From: Vibrio fluminensis
GTDB lineage: Bacteria > Pseudomonadota > Gammaproteobacteria > Enterobacterales > Vibrionaceae
Length of the DNA: 64,000 bases
Direction: 5' to 3'
Assembly (NCBI RefSeq): GCF_015278125.1
Contig: NZ_JADILO010000010.1
Span: 52,549 to 116,548 of the forward strand
This document shows positions 1 through 7,505 of the stretch, in pieces. Within the stretch, counting starts at the first letter, position 1. The number at the start of each line of letters is the position of its first letter. Both the position numbers and the translations under genes were made by a program. The notes under the pieces are model-generated. The model did no database searches and was not told where the DNA came from. It worked only from the letters and a program-made list of their open reading frames with translations.

Positions 1-83
1 TTCGCAGCAAACCTGCGAGTGAGAACGAAGGTGGTATCCACAGTGGTAAAGGCATACTTGATTCGTTGATGCTGGTGGATTAA
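1..83 (+). CDS. 3' end of an unidentified gene cut by the window edge
   Basis: Reading in the frame that begins at base 3, the sequence is open from the window edge to a TAA at 81-83 and gives a hydrophilic tail ending GKGILDSLMLVD. Another frame is also open to 69, so the frame choice is not certain. A repeat element and then a plus-strand hairpin with a T-run follow, which fits the end of a rightward gene. I do not recognise the family from this short tail. Confidence 0.4.
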   Translation, partial: RSKPASENEGGIHSGKGILDSLMLVD

Positions 84-110
84 GCCGTTTTCAACTTCGC
101 AAGTTGATGT

Positions 111-277
111 TAATACCAATCAGCATAAGTCTTTGATCATTCTTGCTGATTAAAATCGCTGATAACGTTGTTGCAGATTTTGTAATTAGAATAACTAGTT
201 AGCTGCAATCTGCGCCTAGTTCTAAGCGATTTTTCTTGCGCAATTTTCTGACCACTTACTTATCCTGATTGGTATAA
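111..277. repeat. MITE-like dispersed repeat with terminal inverted repeats
   Basis: Terminal arms at 113-130 (ATACCAATCAGCATAAGT) and 258-275 are inverted copies with one mismatch, giving a unit of about 163 bp. Inside are nested complementary blocks (AAATCGCT with AGCGATTT, GCAGATT with AATCTGC) and the palindrome TAACTAGTTA, so the whole unit could fold into one long hairpin. It has no coding capacity. Short palindromic units of this kind are scattered through Vibrio and related genomes; assignment to a named family is not made here. Confidence 0.6.
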
Positions 278-310
278 GAAGCCGAGCATTGCTCGGCTTC
301 GTCGTTTTTG
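278..310 (+). terminator. Rho-independent terminator
   Basis: Perfect 10-bp arms (GAAGCCGAGC / GCTCGGCTTC) around a 3-nt loop are followed by GTCGTTTTT on the plus strand. It would end the gene cut at the left edge and could also serve the leftward PACE gene, although the T-run on that side is poor. Confidence 0.7.
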
Positions 311-322
311 TATTGGTAAGTA

Positions 323-751
323 TCACGCTACTGCAGGAGAGCGACGCTCAACGAGCCATGCGCGAATATGGTCATAAGCGAGGTTGAATACAAAGGCATA
401 AATGGTGATAAAAATGGTGACGCCGATGTCCATAACTAACGCTTCCCAAAGGCTCACTTGCAGTATGTAAGCCATCACAGGTACGGTAAAAAACAGCAAA
501 CCTGCTTCAAATAAAACCACATGATTGATGCGCGTCATTAAAGAGCGCTGCTCTTTTTTGCCGGGTACAAATTTATCGAACACCCAGTTAAAAAATACAT
601 TCCAAATCATCGCGATGGTTGCCACAACTATCATGGTTCCTGATAGATGCGCCACTTCATGATCGGTAAAAATAGCCAAACCCGTAATCGCTAGCGAAAT
701 TGCCAACACTTCAAATAGTACTGCGTGAAATACGCGCTCTAAACGACTCAC
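323..751 (-). CDS. PACE family (AceI-type) multidrug/biocide efflux protein
   Basis: A 142-residue inner-membrane protein made of two tandem BTP (bacterial transmembrane pair) repeats, four membrane segments in all. Each repeat opens with the family signature: RVFHAVLFE at about 6-14 and RINHVVLFE at about 74-82, and the first repeat also has WNVFFNWVFD. The Glu in the first FE pair corresponds to the proton-coupling Glu15 of AceI. PACE proteins export chlorhexidine and other dications or polyamines by proton antiport. It is divergent from a LysR-type gene, a common arrangement for PACE genes, and a perfect dyad lies between them. The substrate cannot be read from sequence. Confidence 0.88.
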   Translation of the reverse strand: MSRLERVFHAVLFEVLAISLAITGLAIFTDHEVAHLSGTMIVVATIAMIWNVFFNWVFDKFVPGKKEQRSLMTRINHVVLFEAGLLFFTVPVMAYILQVSLWEALVMDIGVTIFITIYAFVFNLAYDHIRAWLVERRSPAVA

Positions 752-818
752 TCAATAGTCCTCATAACTAAAAACAGGCGGCGATTATGCGGTTTTGAGA
801 TTAGAATGAAAGTTAGCG

Positions 819-839
819 GCTATCACATATCGTGATAGC
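819..839. promoter_or_regulatory. Palindrome between PACE and LysR genes, likely LysR operator
   Basis: GCTATCAC-N5-GTGATAGC is a perfect dyad with 8-bp arms that contains the LysR T-N11-A pattern. It lies 67 bp upstream of the PACE start codon and 29 bp upstream of the chosen LysR start, so one bound regulator could control both divergent genes. Confidence 0.6.
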
Positions 840-867
840 TTGGTTGATGGCAGCTTCAGAGTCCTTT

Positions 868-1743
868 ATGTATAGTCTTGAACAACTCAAAATCTTTGTC
901 ACCGTGTGTGAATGCGGCACGGTGTCTGCGGCAGCTCGTAAGTTGAAACGTGCTCAATCTGGGGTAAGCCAGTCCATTGCTAACTTGGAGCTGGCGATTA
1001 ATCAAGACTTGTTCAGCCGCGAAAAGAATGCGCTCAGCTTAACCACGACGGGGCTTGCCTTGCTGCCGATTGCTCGCTCGATTCTTGGTCAGCAGCAATT
1101 GTTCGATCAAAAAGTCGAGTCTTTAGAGCAAAGCATTGAAAACACCCTCGCGATTGCGGTTGATGAATGTTTGGTGACGGATGAGTTATTAGCGGTTCTT
1201 TCTCGTCTAGCACAAGCATTTCCGGTGACCAACATTGAGTTGATCACGGTGTCGACGTTTGATGTGGAAGAGTTAGTGCGCAGTAATAAAGCGCAAGTCG
1301 GGATCATCTTCGCGGATGGAGAGTTAAGAGAAGATATGGACTTCTTTACCCTTGGACAGATGCGCTTTGTTACCGTTGCAGCGAGTGAGCACCATCTTGC
1401 TAGCTTGCAAGAGGTACGCGACTCAGACTTAAAAGCCCATCGGCAAATTGTTCACCGCAGCGCCAGCGAAAAGGAGCTGTGGTTTAGTTATGGCATTAGC
1501 TCCAATTATTGGCATGCCAACAGTCACCAAATGATGGTGACGCTCGCCAGCCAAGGCATCGGTTGGGCATTGGTACCCGAGGTAATGGCAAGCCCAATGA
1601 TTGAGCAAGGCAAGCTTGCCAAGTTGCCGGTTGCGCATGAAAAAGAGGGTTGGCTCACCACTACAGGCTGCCTTGTATCACGTAGCCAAGCGTCAGGTCC
1701 GGTGCGCGAGAAGTTGATTGAGCTGTTGCAAAATATGTCGTGA
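868..1743 (+). CDS. LysR-family transcriptional regulator, probable regulator of the PACE gene
   Basis: A 291-residue LysR protein: winged HTH at residues 1-60 (LEQLKIFVTVCECGTVSAAA, then SGVSQSIANLE), followed by the two-lobed LysR substrate-binding domain. The ATG at 868 is chosen because it gives the usual M-x-x-LEQLKIF N-terminus. A longer GTG-started frame from 832 would begin inside the palindrome and is less likely. No start has a strong Shine-Dalgarno. The inducer is unknown. Regulation of the adjacent efflux gene is inferred from the divergent layout and the intergenic dyad. Confidence 0.85.
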   Translation: MYSLEQLKIFVTVCECGTVSAAARKLKRAQSGVSQSIANLELAINQDLFSREKNALSLTTTGLALLPIARSILGQQQLFDQKVESLEQSIENTLAIAVDECLVTDELLAVLSRLAQAFPVTNIELITVSTFDVEELVRSNKAQVGIIFADGELREDMDFFTLGQMRFVTVAASEHHLASLQEVRDSDLKAHRQIVHRSASEKELWFSYGISSNYWHANSHQMMVTLASQGIGWALVPEVMASPMIEQGKLAKLPVAHEKEGWLTTTGCLVSRSQASGPVREKLIELLQNMS

Positions 1744-1770
1744 TCACGAGCAGTGCAATCAGGGGGAGGA

Positions 1771-1820
1771 GGTAACCATGCTTACTTCATTTGACGTTTA
1801 CTGCATTAAACATGGTTACC
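1771..1820. repeat. Long-range inverted repeat between lysR and sodC
   Basis: GGTAACCATG at 1771-1780 and CATGGTTACC at 1811-1820 are perfect 10-bp inverted copies 30 bp apart, placed between two convergent genes. No T-run follows, so it is not a classic terminator. It could act as a transcript-end structure or a protein site. Confidence 0.5.
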
Positions 1821-1835
1821 ATTTCTAGTGTGATA

Positions 1836-2348
1836 CTACTTAATCACACCACACACAACACGTGCACCGCCACCGCCAAGTGGGGCTGGGTGATCGGAGT
1901 GATTGTCGCCACCCGCGTGAATCATTAATGCGCGTCCGCTTAAATCACTCATCTTCACTCTTGGTGCCAAAACTGGTTGAGTTGCGCTGCCATCTTTGGC
2001 GACATACAGTGCAGGTAGATCGCCAAGGTGGTTGTCATCTGTCCAAGGAAGACCATGTTTACCAGTATTGGCGGGGTCATAGTGACCACCCGCTGCGCCA
2101 CCGAGTACGGTTTTGCCTTCTTTTTCTGAGCTTTCACATGAAGGGTTAGTGTGGACATGGAAACCATGTACGCCCTCGGTTAAGCCTTGCAGTTGTGGGG
2201 TAAATACGGTGCCGTATTCGGTTTCCACAATGGTGACTGTCCCTGCTGAGTTGCCACTTTTAAGGTCAACCATTTCTACGCTCATTTCTGCAGCCATCGC
2301 AGAAGTCGCTGCCATACATAAAGCCGTTATTAGTAGTTTTTGCTTCAT
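1836..2348 (-). CDS. sodC: Periplasmic Cu/Zn superoxide dismutase
   Basis: A 170-residue precursor with a cleavable signal peptide ([20 protein letters not shown]). It converts superoxide to oxygen and hydrogen peroxide in the periplasm. Copper and zinc ligands are visible in [24 protein letters not shown] and DNHLGDLP, and the C-terminal block is [22 protein letters not shown]. The two cysteines (NPSC and ARVVCG) form the usual intrasubunit disulphide. Length and motif order match bacterial SodC. It stands alone and is convergent with the LysR gene; the upstream region shows no obvious operator. Confidence 0.95.
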   Translation of the reverse strand: MKQKLLITALCMAATSAMAAEMSVEMVDLKSGNSAGTVTIVETEYGTVFTPQLQGLTEGVHGFHVHTNPSCESSEKEGKTVLGGAAGGHYDPANTGKHGLPWTDDNHLGDLPALYVAKDGSATQPVLAPRVKMSDLSGRALMIHAGGDNHSDHPAPLGGGGARVVCGVIK

Positions 2349-2540
2349 CGCTTTTTCCTTTATCGATCTATTTCAGCGACCGCCTAATTATCCTCACTGG
2401 ATAACGCGGTTACCTGGCTATAAGTATGGCGAGAAAAATGATAATTGCCGCATAGTCAGCAAAGGTTCTCAATTGTGACAAGAAAACCGATGCCGACAGA
2501 AAAAAGTGTGAAGATCTAGGCTAGTGGGAACCAGCCTTAT

Positions 2541-2598
2541 AGGGACAGACACCTCAAGTTCGCAAGCTTCAAGTTCGAAATCTTGCAGGGACAGACAC
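2541..2598. repeat. Direct repeat AGGGACAGACAC
   Basis: AGGGACAGACAC occurs at 2541-2552 and again at 2587-2598, with short repeats such as TTCAAGTTCG between them. It lies in the 286-bp gap between sodC and uxaA, which holds no gene I can support. GGGACAGACAC-type strings are often seen around REP-associated (Y1 transposase) elements, so this may be a non-coding remnant of one; that link is from memory only. Confidence 0.4.
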
Positions 2599-2634
2599 TG
2601 CAAGCTAGATGCACAAAGCCAATTCAAACGTGAT

Positions 2635-4125
2635 TTAAAGAGTGACTCCAGATTTAAAAATCGCTAGTTCACGAATGCCGTTGCGCTCGTTTTTTGTTGG
2701 CTCACCGCTGGCAATGGAAGTGAAACATTCTATAAATTGTTCCAACATGGTCTCCATGGTGACACCTTCAACCAGAGCTCCGGCATTGAAATCAATCCAA
2801 TGTGGTTTGTTGTTTGCCAGTTCAGAGTTGGTTGATAGCTTCATGGTTGGTACGAAACCACCGTAAGGTGTGCCACGTCCGGTGGTAAAGAGCACCATAT
2901 GGCACCCACTGGCTGCGAGTGCTGAGGTTGCGACCGCATCATTACCTGGTGCGCTCAGCAAGTTTAAACCTGGTGTCGTTAAACGCTCACCATATTCAAG
3001 CACCCCAATAACCGGGCTGGTCCCCGCTTTTTGCGTGCAGCCCATCGATTTGTCTTCAAGGGTAGAAATGCCCCCTTTCTTGTTGCCCGGTGATGGGTTC
3101 TCATAGATCGGCTGATTGTGATCGATAAAGTACTGTTTAAAGTTATTGACCATATTGACGGCTTTGCTAAAGGTTGCGTGATCAATACAGCGTTCAAACA
3201 GTAGATGCTCTGCGCCAAACATCTCGGGTACTTCGGTTAACACGGATGTGCCACCGTGTGCGATAAGATAATCAGAAAATTCACCGAGTAGCGGGTTGGC
3301 GGTAATACCAGAGAGACCATCTGAGCCCCCGCATTCAAGTCCGACACGCAGCTTCCCGATGCTTATATCTGTCCGCTTGTCTTGCTTAACGGTTTGATAA
3401 ATTTCTTCAAGATGCGCAACGGCGACTTCAATTTCATCTTGTTCTTTCTGCGCAATCATAAAGCGCACTCTGTCTTCATCAACCTCACCAACGCACTGTT
3501 TAAATGGACCGATTTGATTGTTTTCACAACCAAGCCCAATCACAAGAGCACCACCTGCGTGAGGATGATTGACCATGTTGGCTAAAATTTGTTTAGTGTT
3601 TTGGTGATCGTCGCCGAGTTGAGAGCAGCCGTAGTTGTGTGGGAAGAGATAGACGCCATCACATAGCAACTCAGGGTGACGTTGCGTAAAGCGCTGAATC
3701 GCTTGTTGTGCGATACCATTGACGCAGCCTACGGTAGGAATGACCCAAATTTCATTGCGAATGGCTACGTCACCATTGCTACGTTGATAGCCGTGGAAGA
3801 AACGCTCGGCAAGGTTAGAAGGTTTGATTGGGCTAAAGTTGGGCTGATATTGATAGCTATCGGTATCAGATAGCTTGGTTTTGATGTTATGCGTATGCAC
3901 CCACTCACCAACAGTAATATCGGCTTTGGCATAACCGATTGGGCTACCATATTTGATTATGTCGTGATTGGCTGATATTGGTGCTAAGGCGATTTTACTT
4001 CCGCGTTCTACATCCTGTTTTACAACAATGGCTTGATCATCAATTTCAATTGTTTGTCCGGCTTCTATTGCTTGTAGGCAAACTAATACATTGTCATTGC
4101 TATTAATTTTTATGAATTTTTTCAT
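2635..4125 (-). CDS. uxaA: Altronate dehydratase
   Basis: A 496-residue cytoplasmic enzyme that dehydrates D-altronate to 2-keto-3-deoxy-D-gluconate (KDG). It has an N-terminal SAF-type domain (about 1-95), then the catalytic UxaA domain with TVGCVNGIAQ, NYGCSQLGDD, GLGCENNQ, LECGGSDGLSG and GCHMVLFTTGRGTPYGG. The cysteines in these blocks are the likely Fe-S/metal ligands. Length and the C-terminal ELAIFKSGVTL match E. coli UxaA as I remember it. It is transcribed alone, divergent from uxaB, and supplies the KDG used by kdgK and kdgA in the same locus. Confidence 0.95.
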   Translation of the reverse strand: MKKFIKINSNDNVLVCLQAIEAGQTIEIDDQAIVVKQDVERGSKIALAPISANHDIIKYGSPIGYAKADITVGEWVHTHNIKTKLSDTDSYQYQPNFSPIKPSNLAERFFHGYQRSNGDVAIRNEIWVIPTVGCVNGIAQQAIQRFTQRHPELLCDGVYLFPHNYGCSQLGDDHQNTKQILANMVNHPHAGGALVIGLGCENNQIGPFKQCVGEVDEDRVRFMIAQKEQDEIEVAVAHLEEIYQTVKQDKRTDISIGKLRVGLECGGSDGLSGITANPLLGEFSDYLIAHGGTSVLTEVPEMFGAEHLLFERCIDHATFSKAVNMVNNFKQYFIDHNQPIYENPSPGNKKGGISTLEDKSMGCTQKAGTSPVIGVLEYGERLTTPGLNLLSAPGNDAVATSALAASGCHMVLFTTGRGTPYGGFVPTMKLSTNSELANNKPHWIDFNAGALVEGVTMETMLEQFIECFTSIASGEPTKNERNGIRELAIFKSGVTL

Positions 4126-4455
4126 GGGTATCCCAATTAAGTGACCCCGTCCGACTTAAATATACTAGCCTTGTTTCGGTATTTTAATCAAATAAAAAAC
4201 CATAAAACTGTTCAAAGAGCATTAAATAAAGCCAATGGAATCTAAATTAAGCCTTTTAATCTACTACTTTGGTTTTAATTGCTAAATTAAATACAGATAA
4301 AAAACAGGTAAAGATGATCACATACACGTTTTGTGGTTATAAAAAACTAGTTGCCGCCTCCCTCGACCTAGACTCGCTTCATATTCGATAACACCTGTCC
4401 GACGCAGTGTTTACCTAGATTAGGTATCAATAAGATGCCAACAGAAGGGACAATA
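4126..4455. promoter_or_regulatory. Divergent uxaA/uxaB promoter region with repeated TAAAAAAC
   Basis: A 330-bp AT-rich gap between divergent uxaA and uxaB. The 8-mer TAAAAAAC occurs three times in the same orientation at 4193-4200, 4298-4305 and 4340-4347, and twice more in the lgoR/lgoD gap. Spacings of 105 and 42 bp are close to whole helical turns. A weak CRP-like half site (ATGATCACA) lies near 4314-4322. GTCCGAC appears at 4149-4155 and again near 4398. These are candidate sites for the LgoR-type regulator; none is proven. Confidence 0.45.
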
Positions 4456-5889
4456 ATGGAACAACTAAATAGAGACATTTCAACGCAAGCTTATCGCCCA
4501 GAGAAGGTGATTCAGTTCGGTGAAGGGAACTTTCTTCGTGCATTTGTTGATTGGCAGATTGACCTACTCAATGAACACACTGATTTCAATGCGGGTATAA
4601 CCATCGTTAGACCGATTGACGCAGGCCACCCAAAATTGGATGTCCAAGGTGGTGTCTTTACGGCATTGATTCGTGGTCTTAATGAGCAAGGCGAAAGTGT
4701 TTCGTTGCCGCGAGTGGTGACCTCAGTGAATCGTGAGTTGTTGGCATATGGTGAATATGACCAAGTGCTTGCCATCGCGGAAAACTCTGAATTGGAATGG
4801 GTGGTTTCTAATACAACGGAAGCAGGGATTTATTTTGATGAAAATGATGAATTCGCCACGCGCCCACCGAAATCTTTTCCTGCCAAGTTAACGCAGTTTC
4901 TTTATCACCGCTATCAACATTTCAATGGCGCCAATGATAAAGGGCTAATAGTTTTACCGTGTGAATTGATAGACGCAAACGGCGAAAAATTAAAAGAGAT
5001 CGTGCTCAAATATGCGCAAGTTTGGCAGCTAGAAAATGACTTTTCTACGTGGATTGAGAACTCAAACGTATTTTGCTCAACCCTTGTTGATAGAATTGTC
5101 ACTGGATATCCAAGAGATGAGATCAATGCGATTGAGACTGAACTTGGTTACCGAGACGATTTCTTGGTTGCTGCTGAGTATTTCTATCTGTTGGTCATTC
5201 AAGGTCCAAAGTGGCTTAAACAGAAATTAAAACTTGAACAGTGCCCACTCAATATTGAAATTGTCGATGACATTAAGCCCTACAAAGAACGGAAGGTTGG
5301 TATTTTAAACGGCGCACATACAGCGATGGTTCCTGTCGCGTATTTAGCGGGCATCGATACGGTGAAAGACGCGATGCAAGACGCCGAGATCTCAGCATTC
5401 GTGGATCGTCTACTCAATGATGAAGTGATCCCTTCTTTAACGATGGATCCTGAGGATCTTAAACAATTCAAACAAAGTGTACTGGCACGTTTCAGTAATC
5501 CTTTTATCACCCACTACTTAACCTCAATCGCGTTGAACTCATTAACTAAGTTCAAAACGCGCTTACTTCCTCAATTGATTACCTACAGTCGAGAGAATGG
5601 CACAGCACCGAAACATCTGAGTTTTAGTTTAGCGGCTCTGTACTGTTTTTATCTGGGTAAACGCGGTGAGGAAGATATTCCTCTTAGTGATGACCAGCAT
5701 TTGCTAGAACCTTTTGGCGCATGGCGTCAAACCACGACTGACCACAGTGACAATGTGGCGCAGTTTCTAGCCATGACACATCACTGGGATATTGACTTAA
5801 ACGAGTTACCTGAGCTCACGCAAACGGTAGCCACGTATGTCAACGCTATCCAAACACTGGGTATGAAACAAGCAATGAAGCAGCTGTAA
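4456..5889 (+). CDS. uxaB: Tagaturonate reductase (altronate oxidoreductase)
   Basis: A 477-residue NADH-dependent mannitol dehydrogenase-family enzyme that reduces D-tagaturonate to D-altronate. The N-terminal Rossmann start is VIQFGEGNFLRAF (about 18-30), with VSNTTEAGI in the middle. KVGILNGAHTAMVPVAYLAG lies in the C-terminal catalytic domain. The start at 4456 is used because AGAAGGGA sits just upstream; an in-frame ATG at 4435 lacks this. It is first in a rightward run uxaB-dctP-dctQ-dctM-kdgK-kdgA and acts between LgoD and UxaA. Confidence 0.94.
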   Translation: MEQLNRDISTQAYRPEKVIQFGEGNFLRAFVDWQIDLLNEHTDFNAGITIVRPIDAGHPKLDVQGGVFTALIRGLNEQGESVSLPRVVTSVNRELLAYGEYDQVLAIAENSELEWVVSNTTEAGIYFDENDEFATRPPKSFPAKLTQFLYHRYQHFNGANDKGLIVLPCELIDANGEKLKEIVLKYAQVWQLENDFSTWIENSNVFCSTLVDRIVTGYPRDEINAIETELGYRDDFLVAAEYFYLLVIQGPKWLKQKLKLEQCPLNIEIVDDIKPYKERKVGILNGAHTAMVPVAYLAGIDTVKDAMQDAEISAFVDRLLNDEVIPSLTMDPEDLKQFKQSVLARFSNPFITHYLTSIALNSLTKFKTRLLPQLITYSRENGTAPKHLSFSLAALYCFYLGKRGEEDIPLSDDQHLLEPFGAWRQTTTDHSDNVAQFLAMTHHWDIDLNELPELTQTVATYVNAIQTLGMKQAMKQL

Positions 5890-5925
5890 AACAGCAACGA
5901 TAACTATTATTTGAAAGGAACATCT

Positions 5926-6918
5926 ATGAACACTCTACAATCCAAACTTACTAAAGTCTCCGCTGCAATCGGTCTTGCGATGACAGTTAGCTTCGGCGCT
6001 AGTGCGGCCACAGAAATCATGATTGCTTATGGTAACCAACCAGGTGAACCGATTGATAAAGCGATGCATTACTGGGCGGAGCAAGTAAAAGAAAAATCGA
6101 ATGGTGAGATTGAGTTCCGCTTATTCCCTTCAAGCCAGCTAGGTAGCGAAACAGAAGTAATGGAGCAGGCTAAATTTGGTGCCAACATTATCACTATCAG
6201 CTCTTATGGTTATCTCATGGATACAGTGCCAGATCTTGGCATTATTAACGCTCCATATTTGACTCAGTCTTTCGAGAAAAAGTCGAAATTGCTGCATACC
6301 GAATGGTTCCAAGGTTTGAATGACCAGCTGTCGGCGAAAGGGCTAGAGATTGTTGTTCCTGATGTGGTTTACGGGACTCGTCACTTGTTATCTAAAGGAG
6401 AGGTGAAGTCTCCAACTGACCTTAATGGTGTCAAGGTTCGTGTGCAGCATTCTCGTCTATTCGTTGCGACTGTAAAAGCAATGGGTGGTGTGCCAACGCC
6501 GATGTCATTGGCTGATGTTTACCCTGGTCTGTCTCAAGGAGTGATCGAAGGAGTAGAGAACCCAGCTGTGGTTCTCCATGGCGGTAAGTTTTATGAAGTG
6601 GCGAAAAACCTTAACTTAACTGCACACACTAAACATATGTCACCGTTTGTAGCCGGTTCAAACTTCTGGAATTCACTTTCTGCTGAAGAGCAAAAAATCA
6701 TCTTAGATACCAGTCGCGACATGGTGAGTTATGGCGCAACTCTCATTGCTGAGAGTGAGCAATCTGCGATTGATCAATTGAAGGCGGAAGGGGTAACGGT
6801 GAATGAAGTTGATATCTCTGCGTTTGAAGAGTCTGCTCGTAAAGTGGTTCAAAGTGAGTTCCCTGAGTGGACGCCGAATTTGTACCAAGACACACAAGCT
6901 AAGCTAGCTGAACTGTAA
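5926..6918 (+). CDS. dctP: TRAP transporter substrate-binding protein (DctP family)
   Basis: A 330-residue periplasmic binding protein with a signal peptide ending near SFGASAA. The DctP fold is shown by the N-terminal block IMIAYGNQPGEPIDKAMHYWAEQVKEKS, by SSQLGSETEVMEQ, and by DLNGVKVRVQHSRLF, which carries the conserved carboxylate-binding Arg. ATG 5926 is chosen because AAAGGA precedes it; a TTG at 5911 would contain that ribosome site. It captures an organic acid for DctQM. The gene context points to a hexonate such as L-galactonate, or a tagaturonate-like acid. Confidence 0.93.
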   Translation: MNTLQSKLTKVSAAIGLAMTVSFGASAATEIMIAYGNQPGEPIDKAMHYWAEQVKEKSNGEIEFRLFPSSQLGSETEVMEQAKFGANIITISSYGYLMDTVPDLGIINAPYLTQSFEKKSKLLHTEWFQGLNDQLSAKGLEIVVPDVVYGTRHLLSKGEVKSPTDLNGVKVRVQHSRLFVATVKAMGGVPTPMSLADVYPGLSQGVIEGVENPAVVLHGGKFYEVAKNLNLTAHTKHMSPFVAGSNFWNSLSAEEQKIILDTSRDMVSYGATLIAESEQSAIDQLKAEGVTVNEVDISAFEESARKVVQSEFPEWTPNLYQDTQAKLAEL

Positions 6919-6926
6919 TGCTGTAT

Positions 6927-6950
6927 AGGGGCTGTAATGGCCCCTTTTTA
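6927..6950 (+). terminator. Hairpin with T-run between dctP and dctQ
   Basis: AGGGGC and GCCCCT arms around a 6-nt loop are followed by TTTTAG. It lies inside the operon just after dctP and could act as a partial terminator or 3' stabiliser, so that more binding protein is made than membrane subunits, as is common for binding-protein transporters. Confidence 0.55.
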
Positions 6951-6969
6951 GTTTGTAGGAGTATTTTTT

Positions 6970-7503
6970 ATGCAAACGCAAGTTTCGATTTCTCATCATG
7001 AGGGGAAAGCAAAGAACAAATGGATTGCGGTTCTTGATCGCATCAGCCAACTAGACACGATCATCGCAGGGCTGTTCCTTGGGTTAATCGTATTGTTGAT
7101 GAGCTACAGCGTGGTGATTCGATATGTATTTAACTCCCCAAGCTCTTGGGTTGAAGAGGTTTGTCTAGCGCTATTTGTATGGATGACCTTTATGGGCGCG
7201 AGTGCGTTGATGCGCACAGATGAAGTGGTGCGAATCGATTATCTAGTGCATAAATTGCCAACCAAGGCCGCGCGAATTCTTGATCATCTTCTGCGCCCTT
7301 TAATTGTGATATTTGCCTTGGGCTTTATGGTGTACTGGGGCTGGAAATTGTTGCCATTTTCACAAGTACGTTTTACGCCAGCCTTGAAGATTCCATATGT
7401 CTATATTTATGCGGCAGTGCCAGTTAGCGGCACATTTATGCTTTATCACCAGCTAAAGCATCTCTATTCGTTTTTTGTTCCTTCCAGTAACAAGGAAGTA
7501 TAA
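6970..7503 (+). CDS. dctQ: TRAP transporter small membrane subunit (DctQ family)
   Basis: A 177-residue inner-membrane protein with four predicted helices (about 42-62, 75-95, 115-135, 150-168). The family block RYVFNSPSSWVEEVCLALFVWMTFMGAS covers the second helix. DctQ binds DctM and forms part of the sodium-driven permease. It is preceded by a TAGGAG ribosome site and ends 2 bp before dctM. Confidence 0.92.
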   Translation: MQTQVSISHHEGKAKNKWIAVLDRISQLDTIIAGLFLGLIVLLMSYSVVIRYVFNSPSSWVEEVCLALFVWMTFMGASALMRTDEVVRIDYLVHKLPTKAARILDHLLRPLIVIFALGFMVYWGWKLLPFSQVRFTPALKIPYVYIYAAVPVSGTFMLYHQLKHLYSFFVPSSNKEV

Positions 7504-7505
7504 TT

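Noticed and set aside
2113..2478. 121-codon rightward frame opposite sodC and its upstream DNA
   Set aside because: SodC on the other strand is certain, and this frame has no ribosome site or motif.
4147..4404. GTCCGAC repeated twice in the uxaA/uxaB gap
   Set aside because: A 7-mer found twice in 330 bp, not seen in the lgoR/lgoD gap and without symmetry; too weak to call an operator.
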